From the NCBI GenBank assembly GCA_003615045.1, contig ML014190.1, forward strand, positions 17,711 to 81,710: DNA of 64,000 nt, in the 5' to 3' direction. The DNA is from Caulochytrium protostelioides (Eukaryota; Chytridiomycota; Caulochytriomycetes; Caulochytriales; Caulochytriaceae). The first letter of the stretch is position 1. Each line of letters opens with the position of its first letter. The notes below the pieces were generated by a model. That model did not search any database and had not been told where the DNA came from. It saw only the letters and a list, made by a program, of their open reading frames with translations. Below are positions 40,023 through 50,998 of this stretch, in pieces. Position numbers and translations under genes: made by a program.

Positions 40023-41202
40023 CGCGGCACGTGGTCCTCGATCCGCCACCGCCCGCCGGAGACGACGTTCGTAGGCGGGGAAGCCCGAACGGGCAAAGAC
40101 AGGGATCGGCGATGGCGCTCGATCGGAATGTAACGGGCGCCGTCGGGTGTGGCGCTTTTGTGGCGTCGCGCTTTAGACGAAGAGGGGCAGCGAGGCCGTT
40201 CAATGCCGGTCATGGCGTCGCCGCTTGCAATCATGCCATCTTTGAATCGTCTCCTTTTTATGTCGCACGATATAGCTAATGTATACTCAAGAGACCCAAG
40301 ACGTCGGATCCACATTTTTCTCATGATCTGCCTTCGCGCCTCTTCCTCGGAGCCGGCGATGGCCGGCATGTCCGCATGCCGCGAGGAATGTACCCGCTCG
40401 CGGAGTGCGACATGGGGCGATGAGCCGTGGCGAAGCGGGGGCGCGGCCTTGGGCCCAGTGGCCCCATGTAAAACCTCCGCTCGAGGCCATCCGATCGACG
40501 GGTTCATCACTTGGGCATCGCCCATGCAAAGGCATGAAAAGGCAAGTCCGCTCGAGCGTATCTTTTATCGCATCCCATCCTTATGAACGTAGCAACGTAG
40601 CTTTGCAATATAATGAAATCCAGAGGTTCTCGAAGCATCGATGAGCAGATTTGATAGGGCCCATGCTTTGTTGATCTCGCTCGTCGCAGTCCCCCCTCCC
40701 AAGGATCGGCGGTGAGAGATCTGCAGAATGAGGGGATGCCCGAGCAGGTGAATGCGCACCAAGAGGGACTGGTGAAACTAAGCAGGTTTTCTCGAGCGAG
40801 CAGTCATCGGCCTGTGACGAATCGACATGAGCAACAACCATTTATACCCCGTCTCCCGGCCCGCTGCGTCGTCGTCGGTTCACTCGTTCATTTTGCCATG
40901 TGGCACACGGATTGAACTTCCGTTCAGCCACGGTGTTTCGCTGCCCCGCCCCCCTTTCGGATTGCATCCTTCTTCCGCGGTTGGCGTTACCTACATCAAC
41001 AGATCGCTGGCAGCTGGGCTCTAATTATAACAAGCGCCTCGGTCGACTCGCACTTAACGCCTTTGCGACTTCGATCTGTCATATACGAGCTACGTGCTTG
41101 TCCATCGACCCCGCATCAGATACCTTTCTAGTTCCTCTTGCGCCAACGACGATTGATTTCCTATATTTTTTTCCACGACGATCCCCCATCTTGCCTCTCA
41201 CC
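40023..41202. other. Divergent intergenic region
   Basis: About 1.2 kb between divergent genes and AT-richer than coding DNA. It is probably two promoters back to back. No gene or repeat is seen. Confidence 0.5.
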
Positions 41203-43291
41203 ATGAGTTTCGGTGTCGAGCTTTGGGTAAGTCAGCACCGACCTCCGCCAGCCCAACGGGCCGAGTACTTGGCTATCCAAGACGCCTGGATCATACCACG
41301 GCCTCGTCATTTTCTCATGGATGTTTATCCTGCCATAAAGCATGTTTTGACTCACCAATGACACATCATGTCAATCTTGATATTTGAACATCCTACAGGA
41401 CCAGGTGAAGCTGCTCGAGCAGTATTCGCACCAAAATGTGCAGTTTTTGCATGAAATCAACGATTTTATGAAGAAGCGTTCCGCGATTGAGCAAGAGTAC
41501 GCCAAGTCGCTGGACAAGCTGGCCAAGTTCCACAAAGAAGAGTTGACGCGGCAGGCGAAGGACGCGACGCGGTCCTGGAACAAGGCGCTGCAGTCGGGCA
41601 CGGTGATGCAGACCTGGCTGCAGGTGCTGAACCAGACCGAAGCAGTCGCCGCGGGCCACGAGAAGGCCACCGAAGAGTTCGATAACAACTTCCGCAAGCA
41701 GGTGAAACGCCAATCGGAAGAAAACGACAAGGCCCATAAGAAGCAATTCGATGATATTCGCAAAGCGCATGCCGAGCTGCTCCGCATCCAGGACAACGTC
41801 GTGAAGCTGCACGAGCGGTACGACACCTGTGTCAAGTCGATGGAGACCGCGCGGGCCGCATACGAGAAGGCCAACAATGACCAGAATGCCACCAAGAAGG
41901 ATGTCGAGCGGCTCCGCGTCGAATCCGAAAAGCGCGCGCTCGCCACCCAGGAGGCACGCAACGCGTATACCGCGGGCATCGAGTCGGCAAACGCCAAGAA
42001 GGACCAGCACTTCCGCGAGCAACTGCCGGCCCTGCTGGACGCCGTTCAGTCAAGCGACGAGCAGAACCGCATCGCCTTCCTGAAAGGCATGTTCGAGAAG
42101 TGGGCAACGTTGTTCAACAGCCTGACCCCGCTCAACGAGCAAGCGTGGTCGGCGGTCCAGCAGGCTGCCGGATGCATCTCGCCGACGTATGACTCGAATC
42201 TGCTCGTCAAGATGTGCAAGACTGGTGACGGGTACCCGGCGGACTTCCAGTTCGAGGCCAAGGAAGACGTGGTGACGCCGACGCGCGGTGGGATGAGCCC
42301 GACCTCCCCGGCCAGCGGCGCCGACCAGGCTGACCACGAGGAGCTGACTGAGGACAACATCATCAACATGGTCTGGAAGCAGGGCGGCAAGAAGCGCGCG
42401 CACGCCCGCGTGAAAGCGCTGGAGCGCGAGATTGTCGATGCCGAAAAGAAGCGCGCGAACGTCGATCTGCTGCTCCAGGCCGAGAAGCACCGCCCGACCT
42501 CGCCCAAGGCCCTCAACGATATCCTCTCGCAGCTCCGCACGCTCCACGAACGCATCAACGGTCTTCGCCAGCGCCAGTACCACGTGGCGTGCTACATTGC
42601 CCAGAACGACGGCTCTGGCACGCCCGAAACGCCGATTCAGTACGAGGTCGAGAACCTCACGCCCGATACCGAGAGCCCGGTGGTCGCGAAGGCCGCCGCC
42701 GTGCAGAACCCGCGCTTCGCCGGCCTGCCGAGCCAGTCAGGCAGTCGCGTCGACCTCAACCAGCGCTCCATGTCCCGCATGCAGACCGGCGCCTCCATCG
42801 CGGAGAGCCCGGCCGGGTCTCCCGCTCGTGGCGCCGCCACCGCGTCGTCCGACGGCGCCTCGGGCCCCCACGACGGCGGCTCGAATCCAATGATGAGCGA
42901 GGCGGCCGCCATCTCGGAAGCACCCGAGCTCGAGCAGGACGAGTCGCGGCCTCCGCCGCCCGTGGAGTCCGGCGCCGAAGCCGAGGCCGGGGCCAGCGAC
43001 GACGCAGCCGCGTCGAGCGACGCCGTCGGGGGCGCCGAGACGGCGAACCCGGTTACGGGCGGCTCGACGGAAGCTGTCGATGGTGCGGCGCCGCCGGCGA
43101 TCGACACGAGCGATGCGATCAAGTACAAGATGGACTACGACTTTGAGGCCAATCCGGACAGCCAAGAGATCTCGGTGCCCGGCGGGACCATTATCGAGGT
43201 TCTGGCCAAGCAGGAGGACGGCTGGTGGTGTGCGCGTCTGCCTGACGGTCGCGAGGGTTACATCCCGGGCACTTACTGCTCGCCGGCTTAG
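41203..43291 (+). CDS. F-BAR/HR1/SH3 protein of the CIP4/TOCA class
   Basis: Exon 1 (41203-41226) encodes only MSFGVELW. Exon 2 (41399-43291) starts DQVKLLEQYSHQN. The intron is 172 bp (GTAAGT to TACAG, phase 0) and the total is 638 aa. The spliced N-terminus matches CIP4/TOCA-1 proteins, which open with a similar GxELWDQ motif. An F-BAR domain spans residues about 1-265, with long charged helices. An HR1-like coiled coil (about 335-410, KKRAHARVKALEREI) follows; in the family it binds Rho/Cdc42 GTPases. Next come a Ser/Ala/Pro-rich linker and a C-terminal SH3 domain (about 580-636, YDFEANPDSQEISVPGG, DGWWCARLPDGREGYIP). Such proteins couple membrane curvature to WASP/Arp2/3 actin assembly in endocytosis. 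Confidence 0.93.
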
Positions 43292-43792
43292 AGGTCTGAG
43301 TAGCTTGTGTAGGACCAATGTGCACTCTCAATTCGGATTTTTGGCTCTGACCTTTGTTATCCCGCTTGGCGTTTCTTTCCTTCCTCCATCGATTCACCTA
43401 TATGTTTCTACACGTGAATCTTTGAACTATCGCATCGCATCGCTACGCAACGCAATGGATCGCGAGTCCTCGTCAACATCGTCGGCATGCTCGGGCCCCG
43501 AAACAGTATCACATCGGTCTTTTCGATTGGGACTTGGGAAGTGAACAAGCGCAGGTTTCGACAAACATTTTTTGAAGGAAACAAGGGAGTGCGAAATAAT
43601 TACTTAAAAAAAGGTTCAAACCAGCGAAAGAAGTGCGAAGCGAATCAACCGCTCGACCAACACACACACGCACGCATGGAACGGCAACACGCAAAACCAG
43701 CCCTCAAGAAGCGGTGGTGACGTCATGCGACGCCGTGCTGTTACACTTACACGTGCCTGTCGCACGACGTCCCGGATGCGGCATGCGACTTC
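43292..43792. other. Convergent intergenic region
   Basis: 500 bp of lower GC between the convergent stops of the F-BAR gene and NDUFS8, containing A/T-rich runs near 43565-43612. It probably holds two 3' UTRs. No gene is seen. Confidence 0.55.
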
Positions 43793-44367
43793 TTAGCGGT
43801 AAAGGTGCTCTGACTTGATGTTACGAGCCAGCTCGGTTTCCCAGCGGTCGCCGTTTTCGAGGAGCTTCTCCTTGTTGTATAGGAGCTCCTCGTGGGTCTC
43901 GGTGGCATACTCGAAATTGGGGCCCTCGACGATGGCGTCGACGGGGCAGGCCTCCTGGCACAAGCCGCAGTAGATGCACTTGGTCATGTCGATGTCGTAG
44001 CGCGTGGTCCGGCGCGCGCCATCCTCGCGGGGCTCGGTCTCAATCGTGATGGCCTGGGCCGGACACACGGCCTCGCAGAGCTTGCACGCGATACAGCGCT
44101 CCTCGCCCGAAGGGTATCTTCGCAGTGCGTGCTCGCCGCGGAACCGCGGGCTGTAGTGGATCTTCTCGAAGGGGTAGTTCGCAGTGAACACCGGCTTGAA
44201 CATGGCGCCCAGCACAAGGAAGCAGGTGCGCATCACATCCGTCACCATCATGTCCTTCACGGCCTTGTCCAGCACGGGCATCTTGTACGGGCTGACTTCG
44301 CGGCGCGCCTTCGCGACCTCGCGCTCGGCGCGCACTTCCTGGTTCAGCACGCTCGAGTAGCGCACCG
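43793..44367 (-). CDS. Complex I iron-sulfur subunit NDUFS8 (TYKY), 5' exon not located
   Basis: This is the 23-kDa/TYKY-type ferredoxin subunit of mitochondrial NADH:ubiquinone oxidoreductase, which carries clusters N6a and N6b. Two CxxCxxCxxxCP motifs are intact: [12 protein letters not shown] (residues about 92-103 of this exon) and [12 protein letters not shown] (about 131-142). They are preceded by the very conserved YPFEK and [20 protein letters not shown]. The exon has no plausible ATG. Its 5' end abuts a good acceptor (TTTTTCTTTGATTGTCTCTAG), so exon 2 starts at 44367 in phase 1 and a short upstream exon with the start codon and most of the presequence is missing from the model. The residues VRYSS at the start resemble a presequence cleavage site. 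Confidence 0.94.
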
Positions 44368-46082
44368 CTAGAGACAATCAAAGAAAAAGAATAGACCGTG
44401 GGTGAGTTGATGTCGTTTTTCCATCAAAACTACTATACCAAACTACTATACCGCCGATCGTGTTTCGCCTAACATCGCGTTATCCACGATCAGAGACTCC
44501 ACACACAGATCAAGACAGGAGGGAGCAGCTCCGCGCGATGCGACAGTCAGAGGGATGGCGTAGCGACACGACCACGCAACACGACCACACAGCACGACCA
44601 CGCGGCAACCATGCAACGGCGCATGCACGCGGCGGCAGAACAAAAACTGCTTGCTGGGCTGGGATTCAGCTCACGAGTATCAGCGAGCCGAACTCCTGTC
44701 GCGTCAACGGCGCCATGACGCGACAACACACGGCTTTGCCATCCACGCAGCGACGAGCATGCGTCCGTAAAACACACGATGCATCGACGGGACACCAGCA
44801 GCATCGTCGTTCTCGCCCGCAGGATTCGGCGACATGACCGAAAGACCGGGCACGCTGATGATACCCGTAAGGGTCTGCCGGATCCACTCCATGACGAGGG
44901 CGCATCGGTGCTGCAACAGGGAAGCGGACGTGAACGATCATGACACGGGGGTAGCACAACAGCCCCTCCGTCCTCCTTCGGTGATCACGAACGGTCGTTG
45001 TCGTGGCAGAGTCGGTGGTCCTGGTCGTCGTTGTCGTTGTCGTCGTTGTCTTGGTCATGGTCGTCGTCGTCGTCAGCAACAAGGATGGACAGCTGGGTGC
45101 TGGAACTTACAGCTGACGGTGGGCATGCGGATTCCTGATCGAACGGCCCGCAGGCCGAGGCGGTGGGCGGACGCGAGCATGGCGAACAAGCGTGCTCGCG
45201 AGCCGGCAGACGTCGGGGAAGTCTCAAAGCACGGTCGTGGGCAGAGACCGCAGAAAGCAAGCGCTGGCGCGATGGGCGGGCGGGCAGATGTGGGAGACCC
45301 GCGAGGGAAAAGTATTGGCAGCGGCAGCGGCAGCGGCAGCGGCGGCGGCAGCGGCGGCGGCAGCGGCAAGTGGTTTCCGGAGCTAAGACCGAGTATCACG
45401 CGGCGCGCTTCACGTCACACTCCGGCGCAGTGCATCGAGCATCGCGTAAGTCAAAAAGTCGATGGCTGAGCACGCAACGCGACGAGCGGCCGCGCATCGC
45501 TTCCAGGCGGCATGTGTCGTGTCAGGTCCGATGCAAGCGTTGTGGTCCCTGAGGGAGCCGGGCATCCGAGCACGCGGCCCCACGTCCGGCTGGGGCGCGC
45601 GCACGTCGTCGTCACCGCCAACGCCGCCGCTTCCGCGGGCCAGGCCGCAGGAGCGGCGCTCGTGGTGCCGCGGCGGTGGCGGCAACGGCGGGCGGCGGCG
45701 GGAGGCGGCAGCGGGCGATGGCGCCGGTTCATTCGACAGCCCCGGCCAGCCGGCCGATTCGCTTTTCGCCTTCGCCTTTGTGGCGAGCAGCGCTCCCGAG
45801 AGAGGCGTGGGCGTGTACGTGATGACCTGAAAGCTCGTCGTTCGTCTTTTAGTTCCGGACGACGTCGCATAGATATAGCACAATTCGGGCGACACGTGGC
45901 GTCATCGAGGATCATCTGCTGCTCGTGGGCACGACGGATCCCCTGCTATCCCTTGATGAACTCGGCATGGGTGCTCATGGAGCACCCTTCCATGCGGGTT
46001 CGCTCATGCATAACGTGATGCTTGACTTTCTATTCATATGATAAATGGCGTGTGGCATGGGTCGTCACGAGGTCTTCGCGCG
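44368..46082. other. Intergenic region with simple repeats
   Basis: About 1.7 kb. It should contain the missing first exon and promoter of NDUFS8, but I could not find an ATG exon whose GT donor matches phase 1. A tgtcgt/gtcgtc-rich run lies at 45020-45078 and a ggcagc run at 45316-45370. No other gene is supported. Confidence 0.45.
45316..45370. repeat. GGCAGC/GGC simple repeat
   Basis: About nine hexamer units of ggcagc with ggcggc variants, in intergenic DNA. Confidence 0.9.
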
Positions 46083-47114
46083 CTATGCTTTGGCCTTCTT
46101 GGCCTTTTTCTTGGCCATCCCCGTCTCGGTGGCATAGATCGTCGTAAAGACCGCGGTTGGCACGCGCTCGGTGATCTTGACCACGATGGGCACGGCCTCC
46201 TTGGCGCGGACCCGCTCTTGCCGGGCCTTGACGCCGTCAGACAAGACCTGGAACGCGTCGGGCGCGCCGTGGTTGCCGCGGAAATCCAGGAACTCGAGGG
46301 TTTTGTTTTCCCACATCACGGCGCGCGCAAAATGGGTAATTGCGAGCCCGGACCGCATCTCGGCGCTGCCGATCGTCAGCCTCCGCAACATCTGGTTGGT
46401 CGTGAGCTGCTCGGCGAGATACGGCAGCAAAGTAGATCCGAGCGGGTTGCCTGTCAGGTCGAGCTCCACCAGGCCCCGGTTGAGGGCCGCCACGAGCCCC
46501 GCGGCGCAGGCGTCGCCCTGAGCCTCGCAGAACCGTGCCGAGAAGGAGGTTACATGTCGGAAGCGCTGCATCACCGGGCCCAGCATCGGGCCGAGTGGAT
46601 TGAAGTCCAGCACGAGCTTCTGCAGCGAGGGCCCGCACTGCTCCAGCATGCCCAGCAGCATCGGCTCGTACGACGGGCCGATCTGGCAGCCCGTCAGCTG
46701 CAGGGTCGTGAGCTCGCGCATCTTGGGCACGGCGGCTGCGAGCGCCGTGAACGCCTGCGGCGTCAGCTGGAACTGCCAGAAGCACAGGATCTTGATTCCT
46801 GGAAACGACGCGACAACATTGAAGAAAGCATACGCCGCGGGCCCGCTCCATGCGCCGTCGGAGACGATAAAGCGATTCAGCTCGTCCTTGCCCTCGGACT
46901 GCAGCGCGGCCATCGCTTGCTCGATGGTCTGCAGCACGCCCTTGTGCGGCTCCGTATGCAACTCGGCACAGCTTTCGATATAGTCGACTTTCAGCTGCCG
47001 CACGGCGGCCTGCCGCTCCTGGAGGACCTGGGCCGCATTGACGCCGTTTTTCTCCTTCTTGGAGGCCTTGCCCTTTTTGCCGGACGGCTTTCCCGACTTG
47101 GCGGGAACTGCCAT
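46083..47114 (-). CDS. Leucine-rich-repeat (RNI-like) protein, unknown function
   Basis: The 343-aa protein starts at ATG 47114 with a Lys-rich N-terminus (residues 5-23) and a helical segment (about 30-75). Then come roughly six leucine-rich repeats (about 100-285) of the ribonuclease-inhibitor style: LTTLQLTGCQIGPSYEPML, LQKLVLDFNPLGP, LVELDLTGNPLGSTLLPYL, LRRLTIGSAEMRSG and LEFLDFRGNHG. The C-terminus is Lys-rich (KKKAKKAKA). LRR proteins are protein-binding platforms, and many of this size in flagellates are axonemal or dynein-regulatory. I cannot tell the specific family, so that remains only a possibility. Single exon. Confidence 0.75.
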   Translation of the reverse strand: MAVPAKSGKPSGKKGKASKKEKNGVNAAQVLQERQAAVRQLKVDYIESCAELHTEPHKGVLQTIEQAMAALQSEGKDELNRFIVSDGAWSGPAAYAFFNVVASFPGIKILCFWQFQLTPQAFTALAAAVPKMRELTTLQLTGCQIGPSYEPMLLGMLEQCGPSLQKLVLDFNPLGPMLGPVMQRFRHVTSFSARFCEAQGDACAAGLVAALNRGLVELDLTGNPLGSTLLPYLAEQLTTNQMLRRLTIGSAEMRSGLAITHFARAVMWENKTLEFLDFRGNHGAPDAFQVLSDGVKARQERVRAKEAVPIVVKITERVPTAVFTTIYATETGMAKKKAKKAKA

Positions 47115-48423
47115 GGCGGCGGTGGTTCAACGGCACAACGCCGTGTCGAGACCCAGGAAAGGAACAGGGTCCAAGAGGGGGGGGCACTCTCGCCAACACA
47201 ATCAGGCGCCCGGCAAGGAAGACGCACGGCGGGACCCGCCGTGAAGCGAAGCGAAGATCGGCACGATCGGCAAGGCCGGGGCCAGAACAATGGGTACCGG
47301 CAGCGTGTTCGTATGCAGAAAGAAAAAAGGAAAAAAAACCGCGGCGAGTCACGAACCCGTCGGTCGTGGCGGCAGGAAGGCTTGCAAGGCGCTAGGCAGT
47401 TACGCGGGTATCAATCAACACAGGATGCGAGTTAGCACGGCACAGCACGGCACAGCACGGAGAGTGCCACGAAACGAAAGGCGTATCGGAACGATCCGCG
47501 TCCGCGTCTGCGACTCCTGATCTCGACGCCTACGTCGAAAAATGCTGAGAGAAATGCCGATGGATAACGGAAGGGACCCAACCTCAAACGAGATCACAAG
47601 CATGCCCCATTGGCCATGGACTTCCCAAATCCGCAGAGTTTTTCGATCAATCTCAGGGTATATGCACCGTCCGCAACATCCGAGTGATACACCCGGTTGC
47701 ACCCTCATTGGTCCGCCACCGTGGACCTCTGTCTCGGTGGCGAGAGACCAGCGCACCCCCGTCGAAGGCGACATTTTTTCGATCGGCGCGTTCGGTGGGC
47801 CGAATGGAGCGGAATGGATTCCCGCTTCTAGAAGTATCAATGAACGCCTTGCAGGATGCGCTAAGACCTGGACGGCGCTCCAGATAAATGGGCAAAAAAT
47901 GCCGGACAACGCCACCCGCCACCTCGGAGCGACGAATCGACGTCGGTCAGATCCGGATGGGTGAACCTTGCTGGAACCCCGCAGGTGGTAGAGCACGCGT
48001 GATGGCCGCGAAGGCCGCACGCCAATTCGGCTCCTCTCCCCGTCCCCGCTAGCGTGCATGACGATGGTCTCACCTCCGGTCCTCGCCAGAACGGGCGGCG
48101 GGGTGAGAGAGCAGGATGGAGGAAGTGCCCCTCACCTCCACCCTCGTGTCCGCCGCGGCCCCCGCCGCATACCAGGCGCAACACGACATATGATCGTCAC
48201 GAGAGCAGCGGCCATTGCACGGGCGTGCTGCTGAGCACGTTGCGGGTGGTCTGGATTTATCTGGGGTTCGCTGGGGCCACCTGGAATCATTGGGAATCGT
48301 CGAGGGCGTCCTGGGGCCATCCGCTATGTCGCGCTGTGTGTTTCAAGATTAAGATTAAGTCTTATGAATATGAGCCTGCTGGTATAGATCCATCAGCACT
48401 CGGCTACGGGGAACAGCCTGGAT
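47115..48423. other. Intergenic region
   Basis: About 1.3 kb with short unsupported frames. A gcacggcaca direct repeat occurs near 47437-47460. No gene is recognised up to the transposon relic. Confidence 0.45.
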
Positions 48424-49318
48424 CAGTACTGCATCCTCGGGAATGGCCCGCGCCGCACTAACATCTTCCTTATGACCATGGTGGGGTCCCAAGGCCAGGT
48501 CATCAGCTGGACGCTGAGCCGGAAGCAGTACTTTGTGGAAGCCGACATGAAACCCGCCCAAAAGCAGTCAGAGACCTGACTGCGTCATTTGAACGAGCCG
48601 CTGCAGCGGCTGTCAGAGATGAGCTCCAAGGGCATAGCGCTCGCCGCGCACCACCGATTCCTGGGGGTGTGGCTCGCCACCTACGAACCGTTGTGGGCCG
48701 AGTTCCTGAAGCCGCACTGGGCACGCCAGCGCCTGCGGCTGTACAATGGCAAGCAGCGCTTGTTAGTCCAGTTCTTGAACCGCGTCGCCGAGAGGGCGGC
48801 CACGGAGATGAAGCCCATAGTCGCTGAAGTGGTGGTTGCCGAGGGCTCCTCCAAGTTTGCCCCCCGGCAGCCAGGGCAAGATCACCGCTCCAACAGCTCG
48901 AGCGTATAAGGCGTGTGCTCAGCGGTTCCGCGCCGTCCTGGTCAACCCGTTCCAGACGACCCAGGTGCATGCCGAGACGGATGACCTCCTGACCAAGGTG
49001 CAAATCCGGGACCACGACCCTGCCGATCTCTCGCGGTGGGCGCTCCCTCAACCGCGCCGACGGCGGTCAATCCGGTGTATTGGGCCCGGGTGTATGCCCA
49101 GCAGCATGTGGTCCTGAAACCCGGTCAACGCCGGCGCTAGGGGATCGTGATCCGAGGCTTGCTCTGGTGTGATGCCACCAACGGCAAGTCTGTAACCCGC
49201 GATCTCAATGCCACGTTTGGCATCTGACGCTGTCTGGCCGTACCCGTCAGACCAAAAGCGTTGTGCTGCATTCCCTGGCAAGCGCTGCTGCCCAAGATCG
49301 GCAAGCTCATCCGCTACT
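48424..49318 (+). pseudogene. Decayed TnpB/Fanzor-like (OrfB-type) transposon protein
   Basis: Fragments of one protein appear in shifting plus-strand frames. The first covers about 48430-48850 (SQGQVISWTLSRKQYFVEA, then HHRFLGVWLATYEPLWAEF and ARQRLRLYNGKQRLLVQFL), interrupted by a TGA at 48577 where Trp is likely. A second frame covers about 48850-49050 (GKITAPTARAYKACAQRFRAVLV, with VNPFQTTQV). The first frame returns at about 49147 (IRGLLWCDATNGKSVTRDLNA), with another TGA at 49225. The order VDEFRTS-like segment, then GLLWC, then RDxNA is that of the C-terminal RuvC/zinc-ribbon part of the OrfB/TnpB/Fanzor families, with RDxNA the RuvC-III motif. Two nonsense codons, two frame changes and loss of the zinc-ribbon cysteines indicate a dead copy. 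The family assignment is by motif only. Confidence 0.6.
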
Positions 49319-49663
49319 GAACCAATATGCGTACTGCCTCGGTGGGGTGCCCGAGGGGGCACCGCGGAAGGCATGGTGTGCGTGTTGGGTCAAAAAGGGT
49401 GGGCCTATAGATTCTTTAAAATGAATATAGGCGAAAGAACTCTAATGCGAGAGACAGACAAACAGATTTCACAAGAATAAAGAACGAGAAAAAAGAAAGG
49501 ACCACACGTTGCATCCTGGGGCCGAGGAATGGACAGCAACAAGAGACAATGACGACGGCCCCATGGCGACTCTGCCCCACGCCGGGCGAGTCGACCCCAC
49601 GGCAAGAACGACGCCGTCGGTGGTGCCCGGAGAGGGCGGGGATGCGCGACCAGCATCTGGCAC
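49319..49663. other. Intergenic region
   Basis: About 340 bp between the transposon relic and the stop of the KH gene, with an A-rich stretch at 49400-49500. It is probably the 3' UTR of the KH gene. I see nothing else. Confidence 0.5.
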
Positions 49664-50256
49664 TTAATTGGCCGCCTCCTGAGGCGCCGCCGCGGGCGGG
49701 GCCGCCGGGCCCGGGGCCGCCTGCGCCGCCGCCTGGGCGGCCTGAGCGGCCTGCGCCGCGGCCTGCGCCGCGGCAGCCTCCTCCTCGCGCTGGCGCTCCA
49801 GTCGCCGCTCGAACTCGCCGTCCAGCTGCTGCGCCAGACGCATCTGGGCGCTCTGCACGCTGTCGTGGGGGCCCGTGATGGTCACGTGGCGCTCCTTGGC
49901 GTTGCTCTCCGAGTTCTCGATGCGGATGCGGCAGCCAGTCTGGCGGCGGAGGTTGCCGATGAAGGCGCCGCCCTTGCCGATGATGCAGCCGACGAGCTGG
50001 AAGGGCACGGCCATGAGCACGGTCTGCTCGCCCGGCGCGTCCGAGACGATGGACACGCGGTACGGCGGGCCCGTCAACGGCGTCGCCGCGCGGTCGTCCG
50101 CATGGGCGCTCATGCCGCCGACGAGGCCCGATGCCGCGTAGCCGCCCTGCGCCTGCGGCGGGACGCCGCCCGCGCCGTTGTTGGCGCCGTAGACATCATT
50201 CGATGGCTGGCGGGGCATGTTGGAGCGGCGGGCCATGCCATTGTTGGCGAGGTGGG

Positions 50257-50294
<38 letters not shown>

Positions 50295-50998
50295 CCAACG
50301 CCCGGCGGGACGACGCCCGGCATCGCGTTCACGTGGCCGCCAACGCCCGGCATGCGCGGGACGTCGAAGCGGCCTTGGAAGACGCCGCCGGCACCGACAT
50401 TCAAGCGGATCCGCGGGTCGTACAGCGACGCCGAGTTCACGCGCTCCATGTCGTTGATAAGGCACTCGCCGATGTGGAAGACAGCGATCTGAATCGAGTC
50501 CACGAGGCCAAAGACCTCGATCACGCGCTCTGTCGAGCTCGGGAGCATGTCCTTTGACACGACGATCTTGGCGCCCGAGGCTTCCTGGATGTCGCGGATT
50601 TTGGCGCCGCCCTTGCCGATCACCGAGCCGACGAGCTGGTGGGCGACGAGCAGACGGACCGTGGCGCAGTCAGGGTGGATCATTTCCTGCTGCGGGTTGG
50701 GGTTCGCCAGCAGGAACTGCGCCATCAGCGAGTAGGCCTTGGCGACCGAGTCGAGGCGACCGTCCACCGTGAATATGCGCTCCTCGACGCCCTGGATCGC
50801 GGTGCTGACGCCCGCACGGACGCCCGTGATATAGCGGATCTCCTGGATGTTCTTGCCGGCCTTGCCGATAATCACGCCAGCCTCCTTGGTGGTCACGAGC
50901 GCGCGCAGGCTCAGCGTCATGTTCGGTGCGGGCATCATCGGCTGCTCGATCTGCTCCATCGGGGCACCGGCCGGCATCTCGGTTCCAGGCGGGTTCAT
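49664..50998 (-). CDS. Triple-KH-domain RNA-binding protein (PCBP/Rnc1-like)
   Basis: The 444-aa protein has three KH domains, each with its GxxG loop: KH1 (residues about 27-95, VIIGKAGKNIQEI), KH2 (about 112-182, VIGKGGAKIRDI) and KH3 (about 325-390, IIGKGGAFIGNL). A Gly/Val/Pro-rich linker between KH2 and KH3 contains an alternating Gly-Val run encoded by a gccgac repeat (about 50266-50300). The C-terminus is a Glu/Arg helix followed by an Ala/Gln/Pro tail. The layout matches poly(C)-binding proteins and fission-yeast Rnc1, which bind single-stranded C/U-rich RNA and control mRNA stability. The specific target is unknown. The ATG at 50998 begins MNPPGTEMPAG. Single exon. Confidence 0.92.
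50266..50300. repeat. GACGCC repeat encoding Gly-Val
   Basis: About six hexamer units inside the KH2-KH3 linker of the minus-strand KH protein give GVGVGVGVG. Confidence 0.9.

Noticed and set aside
48355-49051. Minus-strand frames across the transposon relic
   Set aside because: They are antisense shadows. The recognisable motifs are all on the plus strand.
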